A program made the position numbers and the translations under genes. Below, piece after piece: positions 8,272-15,953 of a stretch of 64,000 bases of DNA. This DNA is from Thermosynechococcus sichuanensis E542. GTDB taxonomy: Bacteria; Cyanobacteriota; Cyanobacteriia; Thermosynechococcales; Thermosynechococcaceae. Position 1 is the stretch's first letter. Every line of letters begins with the position of its first letter. The DNA lies in contig NZ_CP032152.1 of the NCBI RefSeq assembly GCF_003555505.1, positions 434,001 through 498,000 on the forward strand, given 5' to 3'. The notes beneath the pieces were generated by a model. It worked only from the letters and a program-made list of their open reading frames with translations. It made no database searches and was not told the origin of the DNA.

Positions 8272-9765
8272 TTAGCCTTGCTCCGGTCGTTGTTTGCGTC
8301 GCTGTTCGAGGGCAGTGCGGGCTTCTTCGCGATCGTCAAAGTGAACTTTTTCAGTGCCCAGAATTTGGTAGTCCTCATGACCTTTACCGGCAATAATCAC
8401 GCCATCGCCGGGGGCTGCGCTCAGAATTGCCTGGAGAATGGCTTGGCGGCGATCGGCTTCAACAATCAGCGGCGTTTGCGGTGGGATACCAGCCAAGATG
8501 TCATCCAGAATGCGGCGGGGATCCTCAGTGCGCGGGTTATCGGAGGTCACCACCACTTGATCCGCAAGGCGGGCAGCAATGGCACCCATTTGGGGACGTT
8601 TGGTGCGATCGCGATCGCCCCCACAGCCAAAGACACAGATCAGCTTACCGGGAATAAAGGGACGGGCAGCTTTTAACAAGTTCTCAAGGCTATCGGGGGT
8701 ATGGGCATAATCCACAAGCACGGTAATCTCTTGGTCTGGGCTAATGCGCACCTGCTCCATCCGCCCCGGTACCCCGGCAAAGTCACGAATGGCCTTGAGC
8801 ATCGATTCTAAGGGCAGTCCCACCGCTGCCCCCATGGCGATCGCTGCTAGCACATTGGCCACATTAAACTGTCCCACCAAGGGTGAGTCTAGGGTGCCGC
8901 TACCGATAGGGGTATGAACTGTGCCTGTCACACCATTGACACGATAGTTAAGGTTCTCAGCTCGAAAATCGGCATTCTCGCTGAGGCCATAGGTCCAGTA
9001 GCGATCGCGCGGCAACTGTTGAGCCAGTCGCTGGCCAAAGGGATCATCGCCATTGAGAATTGCTCGACCCTTGAGATAGTCAGCAGTAAAGAGCTTAGCC
9101 TTAGCGGCAAAATAGTCCTCCAGATCGCGGTGATAGTCTAGATGATCTTGGGTCAAGTTGGTAAAAGCCGCCACTTCAAACTGACAGCCCCACACCCGAT
9201 CCTGCGCTAAAGCATGGGAACTCACCTCCATTACCCCGAACCGACAGCCCGCTGCAACTGCTGCCGCCAATTGTTCCTGAAGGGTCACCGCGAAGGGCGT
9301 GGTGTGACTGGCCATCTCACAGTGTCCCGGCCAGCGGCTGTAGAGCGTTCCCAAGAGTGCTGTTGGATAGCCCACACTGTTGAGGAGATGTTCCACCAAG
9401 TGGGTGGTGGTTGTTTTGCCATTCGTCCCCGTAACTCCCAAGAGACTGAGCTGTTGACTGGGGTAACCATAAAATGCGGCAGCGAGCCGACCACAGGCAC
9501 GTTCAATATCGGGGACTACAATTACGCAGGCATCCCCTTCACGGGGTTTGGCTTGAGGAGACACCACTGCGGCGATCGCCCCTGCTGCCAAGGCACTCGG
9601 CCAAAAATTGCCCCCGTCCACCCGCGTGCCGGGCATACCAATAAACAACGAGCCACGCTGACACTCCCAAGAATTCGTACTCAGGGACTTCACCTCTTGA
9701 TCGAGGGCAGGATGCTCAAAACTGGGCGTAATCGCTGCCGCGGTCAGGAGTTCCCGTAGGTTCAT
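8272..9765 (-). CDS. murE: UDP-MurNAc-tripeptide synthetase MurE (meso-DAP-adding)
   Basis: This 497-residue cytoplasmic Mur ligase adds meso-diaminopimelate to UDP-MurNAc-L-Ala-D-Glu in peptidoglycan synthesis. It shows the ATP-binding loop GVTGTNGKTTTTHLVEHLL, the carbamoylated-Lys region with MEVSSHAL, the ADP-proximal NGDDPFG, and DNPRTEDP near residue 415. The DNPR motif marks meso-DAP rather than Lys specificity. The length is normal for the family. The ATG at 9765 gives the expected N-terminus MNLRELLTAA. The 350 nt upstream, shared with a divergent small gene, should hold its promoter. Confidence 0.95.
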   Translation of the reverse strand: MNLRELLTAAAITPSFEHPALDQEVKSLSTNSWECQRGSLFIGMPGTRVDGGNFWPSALAAGAIAAVVSPQAKPREGDACVIVVPDIERACGRLAAAFYGYPSQQLSLLGVTGTNGKTTTTHLVEHLLNSVGYPTALLGTLYSRWPGHCEMASHTTPFAVTLQEQLAAAVAAGCRFGVMEVSSHALAQDRVWGCQFEVAAFTNLTQDHLDYHRDLEDYFAAKAKLFTADYLKGRAILNGDDPFGQRLAQQLPRDRYWTYGLSENADFRAENLNYRVNGVTGTVHTPIGSGTLDSPLVGQFNVANVLAAIAMGAAVGLPLESMLKAIRDFAGVPGRMEQVRISPDQEITVLVDYAHTPDSLENLLKAARPFIPGKLICVFGCGGDRDRTKRPQMGAIAARLADQVVVTSDNPRTEDPRRILDDILAGIPPQTPLIVEADRRQAILQAILSAAPGDGVIIAGKGHEDYQILGTEKVHFDDREEARTALEQRRKQRPEQG

Positions 9766-10044
9766 GGTTGTCCATCTCCAGTGATAGGCTGTTTAGGGTA
9801 TTGTGGCACTACGGCACTCACCTGTGAAAGATACGGAAATAAACGACCCCACTGCATGAATGAGGAATTCTGCGAAAGGAGTTCAAGCCTAGGCACGTAC
9901 CAGTTTGTGAAGTGTCTTGAGTTGTACTGAAAGCGCATGGACGCTAGCGGATTGGCGTACTTGCTCAACACAGCAGGTGACGGGAGTTGCAGGCTGTCTG
10001 ACTAGCATCCTGTGACAATTTTTGCCCAAAGCTTGCCTTTTGTT

Positions 10045-10077
10045 AAAAATCCGATAATCTAGTTCATAAAAATCCGA
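10045..10077. repeat. Direct repeat AAAAATCCGA x2 upstream of the small gene and glmS
   Basis: AAAAATCCGA occurs at 10045-10054 and again at 10068-10077, 23 bp apart start to start, about two helical turns. It lies 45-80 bp upstream of the ATG at 10123 in an otherwise AT-rich stretch. The placement suggests an activator or repressor site, or a promoter element. No known regulator is recognised. The remaining 9766-10044 region shows no gene. Confidence 0.4.
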
Positions 10078-10122
10078 CTAATTAATCTTTTATTAAGTTT
10101 ATTAAGGTGTGGGTGTTGGGTG

Positions 10123-10428
10123 ATGAGTGAGTGGCAGAAAGTAGAGTGGACTATGGATGATCACGAATGGCAAGCGATCGCCAATTCTCGCCGCCAAATT
10201 GAGCAGTCGTGGCACAGGACAGTTCACCGAGTTCAGGTTCCCTCAAGAACCACCTCGAAACCCTTAGACGCGATCACCATGCCAGCAGTTTCCCATCCGC
10301 GTTCGATTCAACCCATTGGCATTCAACCGTGGCAAGCTGAATTCACCAAAGAACGCTTTGCCTCCCGCTCACGACTTCCTCTCAAACGGTCACAGGTGGA
10401 ACTGCCGCAATTTGCCAGCCGTCGTTAG
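10123..10428 (+). CDS. Small basic protein of unknown function
   Basis: This open frame encodes 101 residues, beginning MSEWQKVEWTMDDHEWQAIA and ending in a basic tail (RRSQVELPQFASRR-like). It is rich in Ser, Arg and Pro, with no membrane segment or known motif. The ATG at 10123 is preceded by an in-frame GTG at 10120. It lies 39 nt upstream of glmS on the same strand, so it may be co-transcribed and could act as a leader gene. Composition and length suggest a disordered protein. I do not recognise the family; a chance frame cannot be excluded. Confidence 0.45.
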   Translation: MSEWQKVEWTMDDHEWQAIANSRRQIEQSWHRTVHRVQVPSRTTSKPLDAITMPAVSHPRSIQPIGIQPWQAEFTKERFASRSRLPLKRSQVELPQFASRR

Positions 10429-10467
10429 AGCACTCCTGTTTCTCTGCACATTACGAGGTTTATAACT

Positions 10468-12348
10468 ATGTGTGGCATTGTTGGTTATATTGGCCCACAG
10501 CGAGCAGCACAAGTCCTGCTTCAGGGGCTGCAAAAGCTGGAATATCGGGGCTATGATTCTGCTGGCATTGCCACACTCAATGAGGGCGAACTCCTTTGTG
10601 TGCGCGCCAAGGGCAAACTCCGCAACTTAGCCGAAAAGGTTGAACAGCTTGACATTGTTGCCCATGTTGGTATTGGCCACACCCGTTGGGCGACCCATGG
10701 TAAACCAGAGGAGCACAATGCCCACCCCCATCGCGACAGTCGCGATCGCCTAGCCGTGGTGCAAAATGGCATCATTGAAAACTATCGTGAACTACGGGAG
10801 CAACTTCAGGCGCGGGGGCACATTTTCCGCTCCGAGACCGATACAGAAGTCATTCCCCACCTGATTGCTGAAGCATTGCCCGCCACCCCCAGCGCCAATG
10901 GTCTCCTAGAAGCGGTGCGTCAAGCTGTCCATCAATTGGAAGGGGCGTTCGCGATCGCCGTTATCTGTGCGGACTACCCAGATGAATTGATCGTGGCCCG
11001 GCAGCAAGCTCCTCTTGTGATTGGTTTTGGCCAAGGGGAATTCTTCTGTGCCTCGGATACCCCAGCGATTATTCCCTATACCCGTGCTGTGTTGCCACTG
11101 GAAAATGGTGAACTGGCTCGGCTGACGCCCACAGGGGTTGAAGTGTATGACTTTGAGGGGCACCGCCTGCGCAAAACCCCCCGCACTCTCAACTGGAACC
11201 CCGTCATGGTCGAGAAGCAGGGCTTCAAGCACTACATGCTCAAAGAAATCTATGAGCAGCCGGGGGTCGTGCGCACCTGCTTAGAGGACTATTTGCGCGC
11301 CGATTGGGATGGGGACAGTCCCTTTAGCCCGGTGCAGTTGCCCCTAGACCCCAGCCTCCTCGAGAATCTCCAGCACATTCAAATTGTTGCCTGTGGCACC
11401 AGTTGGCACGCTGGCCTTGTGGGCAAATATCTCCTCGAACAGGTGGCTCAGATTCCCACCAGTGTGCAATATGCCTCAGAGTTTCGCTACGCGCCGCCGC
11501 CCCTGTTACCCAATACCCTGACTATTGGTGTCACCCAGTCGGGGGAAACAGCCGACACCCTTGCGGCCCTAGAGATGGAACTAAAACGCCGCCAAGGACT
11601 CGAAGGTGCTCTCCAACCCCGTTTGCTGGGAATTACCAATCGTCCAGAAAGTAGTCTGGGACATCTGGTGCCCCACATTATTGATACCCGTGCGGGCATT
11701 GAAATTGGTGTGGCTGCCACAAAAACATTTGTTGCCCAGTTGATGGCCTTCTATCTGCTGACCCTAGAATTGGCGTGGCAGCGTCAGTCGTGCGATCGCC
11801 CCCGTTTGGCGGAACTGGTCACTGGCCTGCGCCAACTGCCTGCCCAGATGGAGCAAATCTTAGAAAGCCAAGAACGCTATATTGAAGCTCTCTCCCATGA
11901 CTTCGCTGAAACCCAAGACTTTATCTTTTTGGGACGCGGCATTAACTTTCCCATTGCCCTCGAAGGTGCCCTCAAACTCAAGGAAATTAGCTATATCCAT
12001 GCCGAGGGATATCCTGCGGGTGAGATGAAACATGGTCCGATTGCCCTCCTTGATGCCAAAGTACCGGTAGTCACGATCGCCATGCCCGGCAGTGTCTTTG
12101 AGAAGGTTCTCTCCAATGCCCAAGAAGCCCGTGCCCGCGATGCCCGCCTCATTGGGGTCACCCCCCTTGACGAAGCCGAAGCCCAGCACACCTTTGATAA
12201 CCTCTTACCCGTCCCCGAGGTGGATGAGCTTCTCTCCCCTATCCTGACGGTAATGCCCCTGCAACTGTTGGCCTATCACATTGCTGCCCGCCGTGGTTTA
12301 GATGTGGATCAACCCCGTAACCTCGCCAAGTCAGTAACGGTTGAGTAG
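10468..12348 (+). CDS. glmS: Glutamine--fructose-6-phosphate aminotransferase (isomerizing)
   Basis: This 626-residue enzyme makes glucosamine-6-phosphate, the entry point to UDP-GlcNAc, peptidoglycan and LPS. The N-terminal class II glutaminase domain starts MCGIVGYIG with the catalytic Cys2 and shows EYRGYDSAGIA and GHTRWATHGKP. Two SIS domains follow, with CGTSWHAGLVGKYLLE, TQSGETADTLAAL and the C-terminal NLAKSVTVE typical of GlmS. The length is close to the family norm. No glmS ribozyme is visible in the short 39-nt upstream gap. The next feature downstream is a decayed IS630 copy. Confidence 0.97.
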   Translation: MCGIVGYIGPQRAAQVLLQGLQKLEYRGYDSAGIATLNEGELLCVRAKGKLRNLAEKVEQLDIVAHVGIGHTRWATHGKPEEHNAHPHRDSRDRLAVVQNGIIENYRELREQLQARGHIFRSETDTEVIPHLIAEALPATPSANGLLEAVRQAVHQLEGAFAIAVICADYPDELIVARQQAPLVIGFGQGEFFCASDTPAIIPYTRAVLPLENGELARLTPTGVEVYDFEGHRLRKTPRTLNWNPVMVEKQGFKHYMLKEIYEQPGVVRTCLEDYLRADWDGDSPFSPVQLPLDPSLLENLQHIQIVACGTSWHAGLVGKYLLEQVAQIPTSVQYASEFRYAPPPLLPNTLTIGVTQSGETADTLAALEMELKRRQGLEGALQPRLLGITNRPESSLGHLVPHIIDTRAGIEIGVAATKTFVAQLMAFYLLTLELAWQRQSCDRPRLAELVTGLRQLPAQMEQILESQERYIEALSHDFAETQDFIFLGRGINFPIALEGALKLKEISYIHAEGYPAGEMKHGPIALLDAKVPVVTIAMPGSVFEKVLSNAQEARARDARLIGVTPLDEAEAQHTFDNLLPVPEVDELLSPILTVMPLQLLAYHIAARRGLDVDQPRNLAKSVTVE

Positions 12349-12456
12349 CATTGCATTTTATCGGCGGCGATGCTCCTATATCTATTTCGAAAGGGAGTGA
12401 GATATTTTCAAGAGGAATAGGCTATACTCAAAGAGTCATGAATGTTACTCAAGAAT

Positions 12457-12777
12457 ATGAGCTATAGCTTGGACTTAAGAGAGCGAGTTGTCTCCTATAT
12501 CAAGCAAGGCGGCAAAATCAGTGAAGCGACTCAAATCTTTCAGGTGAGCCGTGCCACCATCCATCGCTGGCTGAAGCGAGAGGACTTAGCGCCGACGGTT
12601 GTCCCCCGTCGTCCTTGGAAACTGGATTGGGCGGCCTTAGCAGCGGATGTTGCGGCTCATCCCGATGACCGTTTAATCGACCGCGCCCAGCGATTTGGGG
12701 TACAAGTGTCCACCATTAGTTACGCCCTCAACCAGATGGGCATCACCCGAAAAAAAACAAAAAAACAGATGCGTTAA
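12457..12777 (+). pseudogene. IS630-family transposase, N-terminal remnant (ORF A)
   Basis: The frame starts MSYSLDLRERVVSYIKQGGK and continues with a helix-turn-helix (EATQIFQVSRATIHRWLKRE) and a second HTH-like segment (DRAQRFGVQVSTISYALNQM), as in the DNA-binding half of IS630/Tc1-like transposases. It ends in a run of A (12750-12765, AAAAAAAACAAAAAAAC type) where such elements often shift frame to reach ORF B. In the shifted frame coding continues as VKERQAYQAVVKAAGHEVLL, then stops. The frame is open from an ATG at 12442, but MSYSLDL at 12457 is the usual start. The catalytic domain is gone. Confidence 0.8.
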
Positions 12778-12836
12778 AGAGCGACAAGCGTATCAGGCAG
12801 TAGTCAAAGCGGCGGGTCACGAGGTGTTACTCTCCT

Positions 12837-12944
12837 GATTTGCATGGGATTGAGCAGGACTTTAGTGTGCTGAAGCGAGCGCGGATGTATGCAGGGTCAA
12901 AGAGTTCGATTGATGAAGTGATTCGCAATTATTGTGCTGGATAA
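12837..12944 (+). pseudogene. IS630-family transposase, C-terminal remnant (ORF B)
   Basis: About 35 codons remain of the transposase C-terminus: LHGIEQDFSVLKRARMYAG then SSIDEVIRNYCAG and a stop. In intact elements the equivalent region follows the last acidic catalytic residue (typically DLNPIE). Only IEQDF of that motif is left here, so an internal deletion joined the early ORF B to its last 35 codons. Confidence 0.75.
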
Positions 12945-13098
12945 CGTGTCATTCTTGATTGGAATAGCTATACTCTTAACAATTTTCAGTTCAGGGTCTC
13001 TAGTCCGTGGCTAATTTGATACAGGTTTTGCGCGATCGCCCATTTTGAGACCTTGACCACTCAAGATACGATCAACCGCAGAAACGTCATCTGTTTCA

Positions 13099-14100
13099 TC
13101 AGTGCTGAATACGTGGATCAGCCCATCTTAGGAGTAAATCTGCAAGGAGGTTGCCGACAATCAGCATCACTGCCCCCATCATCAGGCTTGCCATGACAAC
13201 ATAGATATCTTGGGCAGTGACCGCCTGTAAAATCAGCCGCCCCAAACCCGGCCAGTTAAAGAAAAACTCAGCAATAAAGGCACCACTGAGGAGGCTGGCA
13301 AATTCAAAGCCCAAAAGGGTGATTAGGGGGTTCACCGCATTGCGCAGGGCATGGACATAGATCACCCGTGATTCCGGGAGGCCCTTGGCGCGTGCCGTTT
13401 GAATATAGTTTTGCCGCAGCACATCCAGTAAATTGCCGCGCATCAGGCGTTGTAAACCTGCAAAACTGGTGAGGGTAAGGGCAACAGTCGGTAAAATCAG
13501 GTGCCAGCCAATATCCAAAACTTTGCCCCACCAGGGCAGCTCATCGTAAAAGAGGCTGGTCATGCCCCCCACCGGAAACAAGGGGGTGCTTTGGGCAAGA
13601 AAGAGCAGCAAGAGGGCAGTAATAAAACTGGGAAACCCTTGGCCAATGTAACTAATGACCCGCAGCAGGCGATCGCTCCACCGATCTTGGGTCACCGCTG
13701 CCCAAATCCCCAAGGGAATGGCTAATCCCCATGTCAGGAGAATTGAACTCAAAGAGAGGAGCAGGGTGGCAGGTACGCGCTCCCACAATAGAGAGGCCAC
13801 CGATCGCTGATAGACAAAACTAGTACCGAAGTTGCCATAGCGAATAATCTGCCACAGCCAGCGAAAGTATTGCTCCACGGGGGACTTATCGAGGCCAAAT
13901 TGCCGCTCCAATTCCTGCAAGCGTTCCAAGGAAATTTGTGGATCTGCTTTGAGATTGTCGAGATAGTTCCCCGGTGCCAACTGCATAATGGCAAAACTCA
14001 ACGCCGAGGCCAGTAGCAATGTGATTAGAGCTTCCCCCAAGCGTCGCAAAATCAGGCGGCTCGTTTCATTCCCAAGGCCTTGGCCAATGGATTTGAGCAT
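13099..14100 (-). CDS. ABC transporter permease, DppB/OppB type
   Basis: This 333-residue inner-membrane permease shows the DppB pattern: an N-terminal helix (LLLASALSFAIMQLAPGNYL), a periplasmic loop with QFGLDKSPVEQYFRWLWQ, and a BPD_transp_1 domain of five helices containing the EAA-like loop YIQTARAKGLPESRVIYVHALRN. It belongs to the peptide/nickel family, but the substrate cannot be told from the permease. It is the last gene of the purK-side minus-strand run, 3 nt after the DUF2103 gene. A DppC-type partner lies 20 kb away at 33766-34902; no binding protein or ATPase of this family is in the window. Confidence 0.9.
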   Translation of the reverse strand: MLKSIGQGLGNETSRLILRRLGEALITLLLASALSFAIMQLAPGNYLDNLKADPQISLERLQELERQFGLDKSPVEQYFRWLWQIIRYGNFGTSFVYQRSVASLLWERVPATLLLSLSSILLTWGLAIPLGIWAAVTQDRWSDRLLRVISYIGQGFPSFITALLLLFLAQSTPLFPVGGMTSLFYDELPWWGKVLDIGWHLILPTVALTLTSFAGLQRLMRGNLLDVLRQNYIQTARAKGLPESRVIYVHALRNAVNPLITLLGFEFASLLSGAFIAEFFFNWPGLGRLILQAVTAQDIYVVMASLMMGAVMLIVGNLLADLLLRWADPRIQH

Positions 14101-14103
14101 GGC

Positions 14104-14397
14104 TTATTTAGAGGCCAGCACGGCATCAATGGCTGCTTTCAACTCGGCTTCACTCAGTTGGGTGACAACAAAGACTTCCTGCACGGTTTTGCCGCGCCGC
14201 GCAATCAGCTTAAACCCGCCTTTGATGGGCACCGAAACCCGTAGGTGCAGATGGGGAGATTTACCTTTGACGGGAGCAATGACACCGGGCGTGAGCGTAC
14301 TAATCCCCGCCACTTTGGCTAATTTTTCCAAGACGGGAATCAAACCTTCAATATGGGTAGAGTGATTTAGGACAACCCGACCAGTTGCTGCTGCCAT
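14104..14397 (-). CDS. DUF2103 domain protein (predicted metal-binding)
   Basis: This small protein of 97 residues begins MAAATGRVVLNHSTHIEGLI and continues with PVLEKLAKVAGISTLTPGVI, SPHLHLRVS and GGFKLIARRGKTVQEVFVVT. The pattern fits DUF2103, a short family in cyanobacteria and archaea annotated as possible metal-binding. The function is unknown. The start at 14397 is preferred over an upstream frame start at 14412 because it avoids overlapping the preceding stop (14400). It sits between the TolB-like gene and the DppB permease with gaps of 2-3 nt, so all are probably co-transcribed. Confidence 0.8.
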   Translation of the reverse strand: MAAATGRVVLNHSTHIEGLIPVLEKLAKVAGISTLTPGVIAPVKGKSPHLHLRVSVPIKGGFKLIARRGKTVQEVFVVTQLSEAELKAAIDAVLASK

Positions 14398-14399
14398 TG

Positions 14400-15941
14400 T
14401 TAAGGTAACCACCGTGCCTGCAAGCCGGGTGCCAAGGGTTCTGGCATCCCAACGACAATTTTATCTTGATTTAATTCTAGGGGGAAGAGCCAAATTTGAT
14501 GCTGTTGAGGGGGCAGTTGAGGCGGTGGCGGGGGTGATACTTGGGGGTCAGTGGGCAGTTCTGCCAGAGCACTGGGACTGGGGTTAAGGGGGGCAGTCTC
14601 GCTATACAAATCGCTATTGTCCACCTCATCGGGAATTTCGCGTCCCTCAACATAGTCAACGGCTAGTGTCCGGCCATCCGGTGCCAAGCTGAGATAGAGT
14701 TCCTGCTGCGGGTCAAAATCCTTGAGCTTAAACAGTTCCTTGGTTTTGAGATCAAAGAGGGCAAGGTAGGGGACTTCGCGGTAATTGCCTTCGCCTTCCC
14801 CTTCAATACGGGTGAGGATGGCATAGAGAAATTCCCCCTTGGGGTCAAATTGACCGGCAATGATTGACCCATTAATGGTTAGCAGTTCTCGATGCTCGCC
14901 AAAGATGTCCACCACATAGAGCGATCGCGAGAAGTTGGGGTTAAACTTCACCGCTGCCACTTGTCGCCCATCCCGGCTAAAGTCCAGCACCATGCCATAC
15001 TGCGGCAAAAAGTCAAAGTCACTCTTGCCATTGCCGGGTTCTAGGGGCACAATCGCTAACCCCTGCCCTTGGGCAATAATTAAATGCTGGTTGTCAGGGG
15101 CAATGCGAAAATCACCGGCAGCCGCTTGGTTGAGCCGTCGGGGCTGAAAATTTTCATCGAGGAGCCACAGGGAGCTATCCGCAGGCTGGAGGCGATTCAC
15201 CCGCTGGACAACGATCTTGCTGCCGTCATTGGCCAACTGAAAGCGCAGGTTTTGGTACTCGCTGTTGTCAAGGATCAGAGCAATTTCGCCCACTGGTCGG
15301 GGTTGACGGCGCGGCGTCTCAGGGGCATTGAAGTATAACCCAGTAGTAACGGTGTACAGTTGGGGGTCAAAACCCATTTGCTCGCCCCGCTCGCCGGCAC
15401 TAAAGAGAATGCGATCGCCGGCAGGATAGGGCTGAAAGTCAAACACCCGTAGATTGGGGGGACTGAGGAAGGTCTTCTGTTGCAGTGTTAGGTTGTAGAG
15501 GATCAGCCGCCCCTCTTCGACCCCGGAGCCAAGATAGACCAGAACGCGATCGCGACTGCGAAACTGTCCCTGAAAGGGTTTGATCGGTTTCCCTTGGGGC
15601 ACAGAAACGGCATCCTCGAGGGAGACTTTGAAGGTTTGACCGTAGGGAATCGGCTGCGTTAGCGTGTAGGCAAAACGGCGCCCCGACCAACTGGCCTTGC
15701 CCTCAAGGGGTGGCTCAATCTTGAGATGCTCCGCCACCGATGCCCAATCCATCAGCCGATTAAAGGCGAGGATAAAGGCGCGATCGTCAGCCCCCACATC
15801 ACGGTTTTGCCATGTAAAGTCCCGCACTTGGGCTTGGGTGCGATCGCCCCCCCACAGCAGGAGGAGTGTGAAGACAACAGCCACAAAGCACACACCCAAA
15901 GCAGCGCGATCCAGAGGCTGAGGAAAGGAGTGAGGACGCAT
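14400..15941 (-). CDS. Membrane-anchored TolB/WD40-like beta-propeller protein
   Basis: The product is 513 residues. An N-terminal hydrophobic segment (AALGVCFVAVVFTLLLLWGG, about residues 14-33) acts as a signal anchor or signal peptide. A domain with an Ig-like fold follows (KIEPPLEGKASWSGRRFAYT; FKVSLEDAVSVPQGKPI), then about five repeats of a propeller type (DNSEYQNLRFQLANDGSKIV, APDNQHLIIAQGQGL, SRDGRQVAAVKF, DPKGEFLYAIL, APDGRTLAVDYVEG). The C-terminus is Pro-rich. It is probably periplasmic with a binding or scaffold role; no enzymatic motif is seen. It lies 12 nt downstream of purK. Confidence 0.75.
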   Translation of the reverse strand: MRPHSFPQPLDRAALGVCFVAVVFTLLLLWGGDRTQAQVRDFTWQNRDVGADDRAFILAFNRLMDWASVAEHLKIEPPLEGKASWSGRRFAYTLTQPIPYGQTFKVSLEDAVSVPQGKPIKPFQGQFRSRDRVLVYLGSGVEEGRLILYNLTLQQKTFLSPPNLRVFDFQPYPAGDRILFSAGERGEQMGFDPQLYTVTTGLYFNAPETPRRQPRPVGEIALILDNSEYQNLRFQLANDGSKIVVQRVNRLQPADSSLWLLDENFQPRRLNQAAAGDFRIAPDNQHLIIAQGQGLAIVPLEPGNGKSDFDFLPQYGMVLDFSRDGRQVAAVKFNPNFSRSLYVVDIFGEHRELLTINGSIIAGQFDPKGEFLYAILTRIEGEGEGNYREVPYLALFDLKTKELFKLKDFDPQQELYLSLAPDGRTLAVDYVEGREIPDEVDNSDLYSETAPLNPSPSALAELPTDPQVSPPPPPQLPPQQHQIWLFPLELNQDKIVVGMPEPLAPGLQARWLP

Positions 15942-15953
15942 GGAGAAAAACAG

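Larger units (their letters stand above)
12414..12975 (+). mobile_element. Decayed IS630-type element with internal deletion
   Basis: An IS630-like transposase head (12457-12777) and tail (about 12837-12944) lie 60 nt apart, so the catalytic DDE core is missing. The ends carry related sequence in the same orientation: GGAATAGGCTATACTC at 12414-12429 and GGAATAGCTATACTC at 12961-12975. Just inside these, TCATGAATG on the left and, as reverse complement, TCAAGAATGACACG on the right form a weak terminal inverted repeat. The element cannot move by itself. A second scar with the same right end lies near 28256-28320. Confidence 0.75.

Noticed and set aside
9762-9971. 69-codon minus-strand open frame upstream of murE
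   Set aside because: It overlaps the murE start, has no ribosome site or family pattern, and lies in what should be the murE promoter region.
10429-10467. glmS ribozyme
   Set aside because: Only 39 nt lie between the small gene and glmS, too short, and such ribozymes are typical of Gram-positive bacteria.
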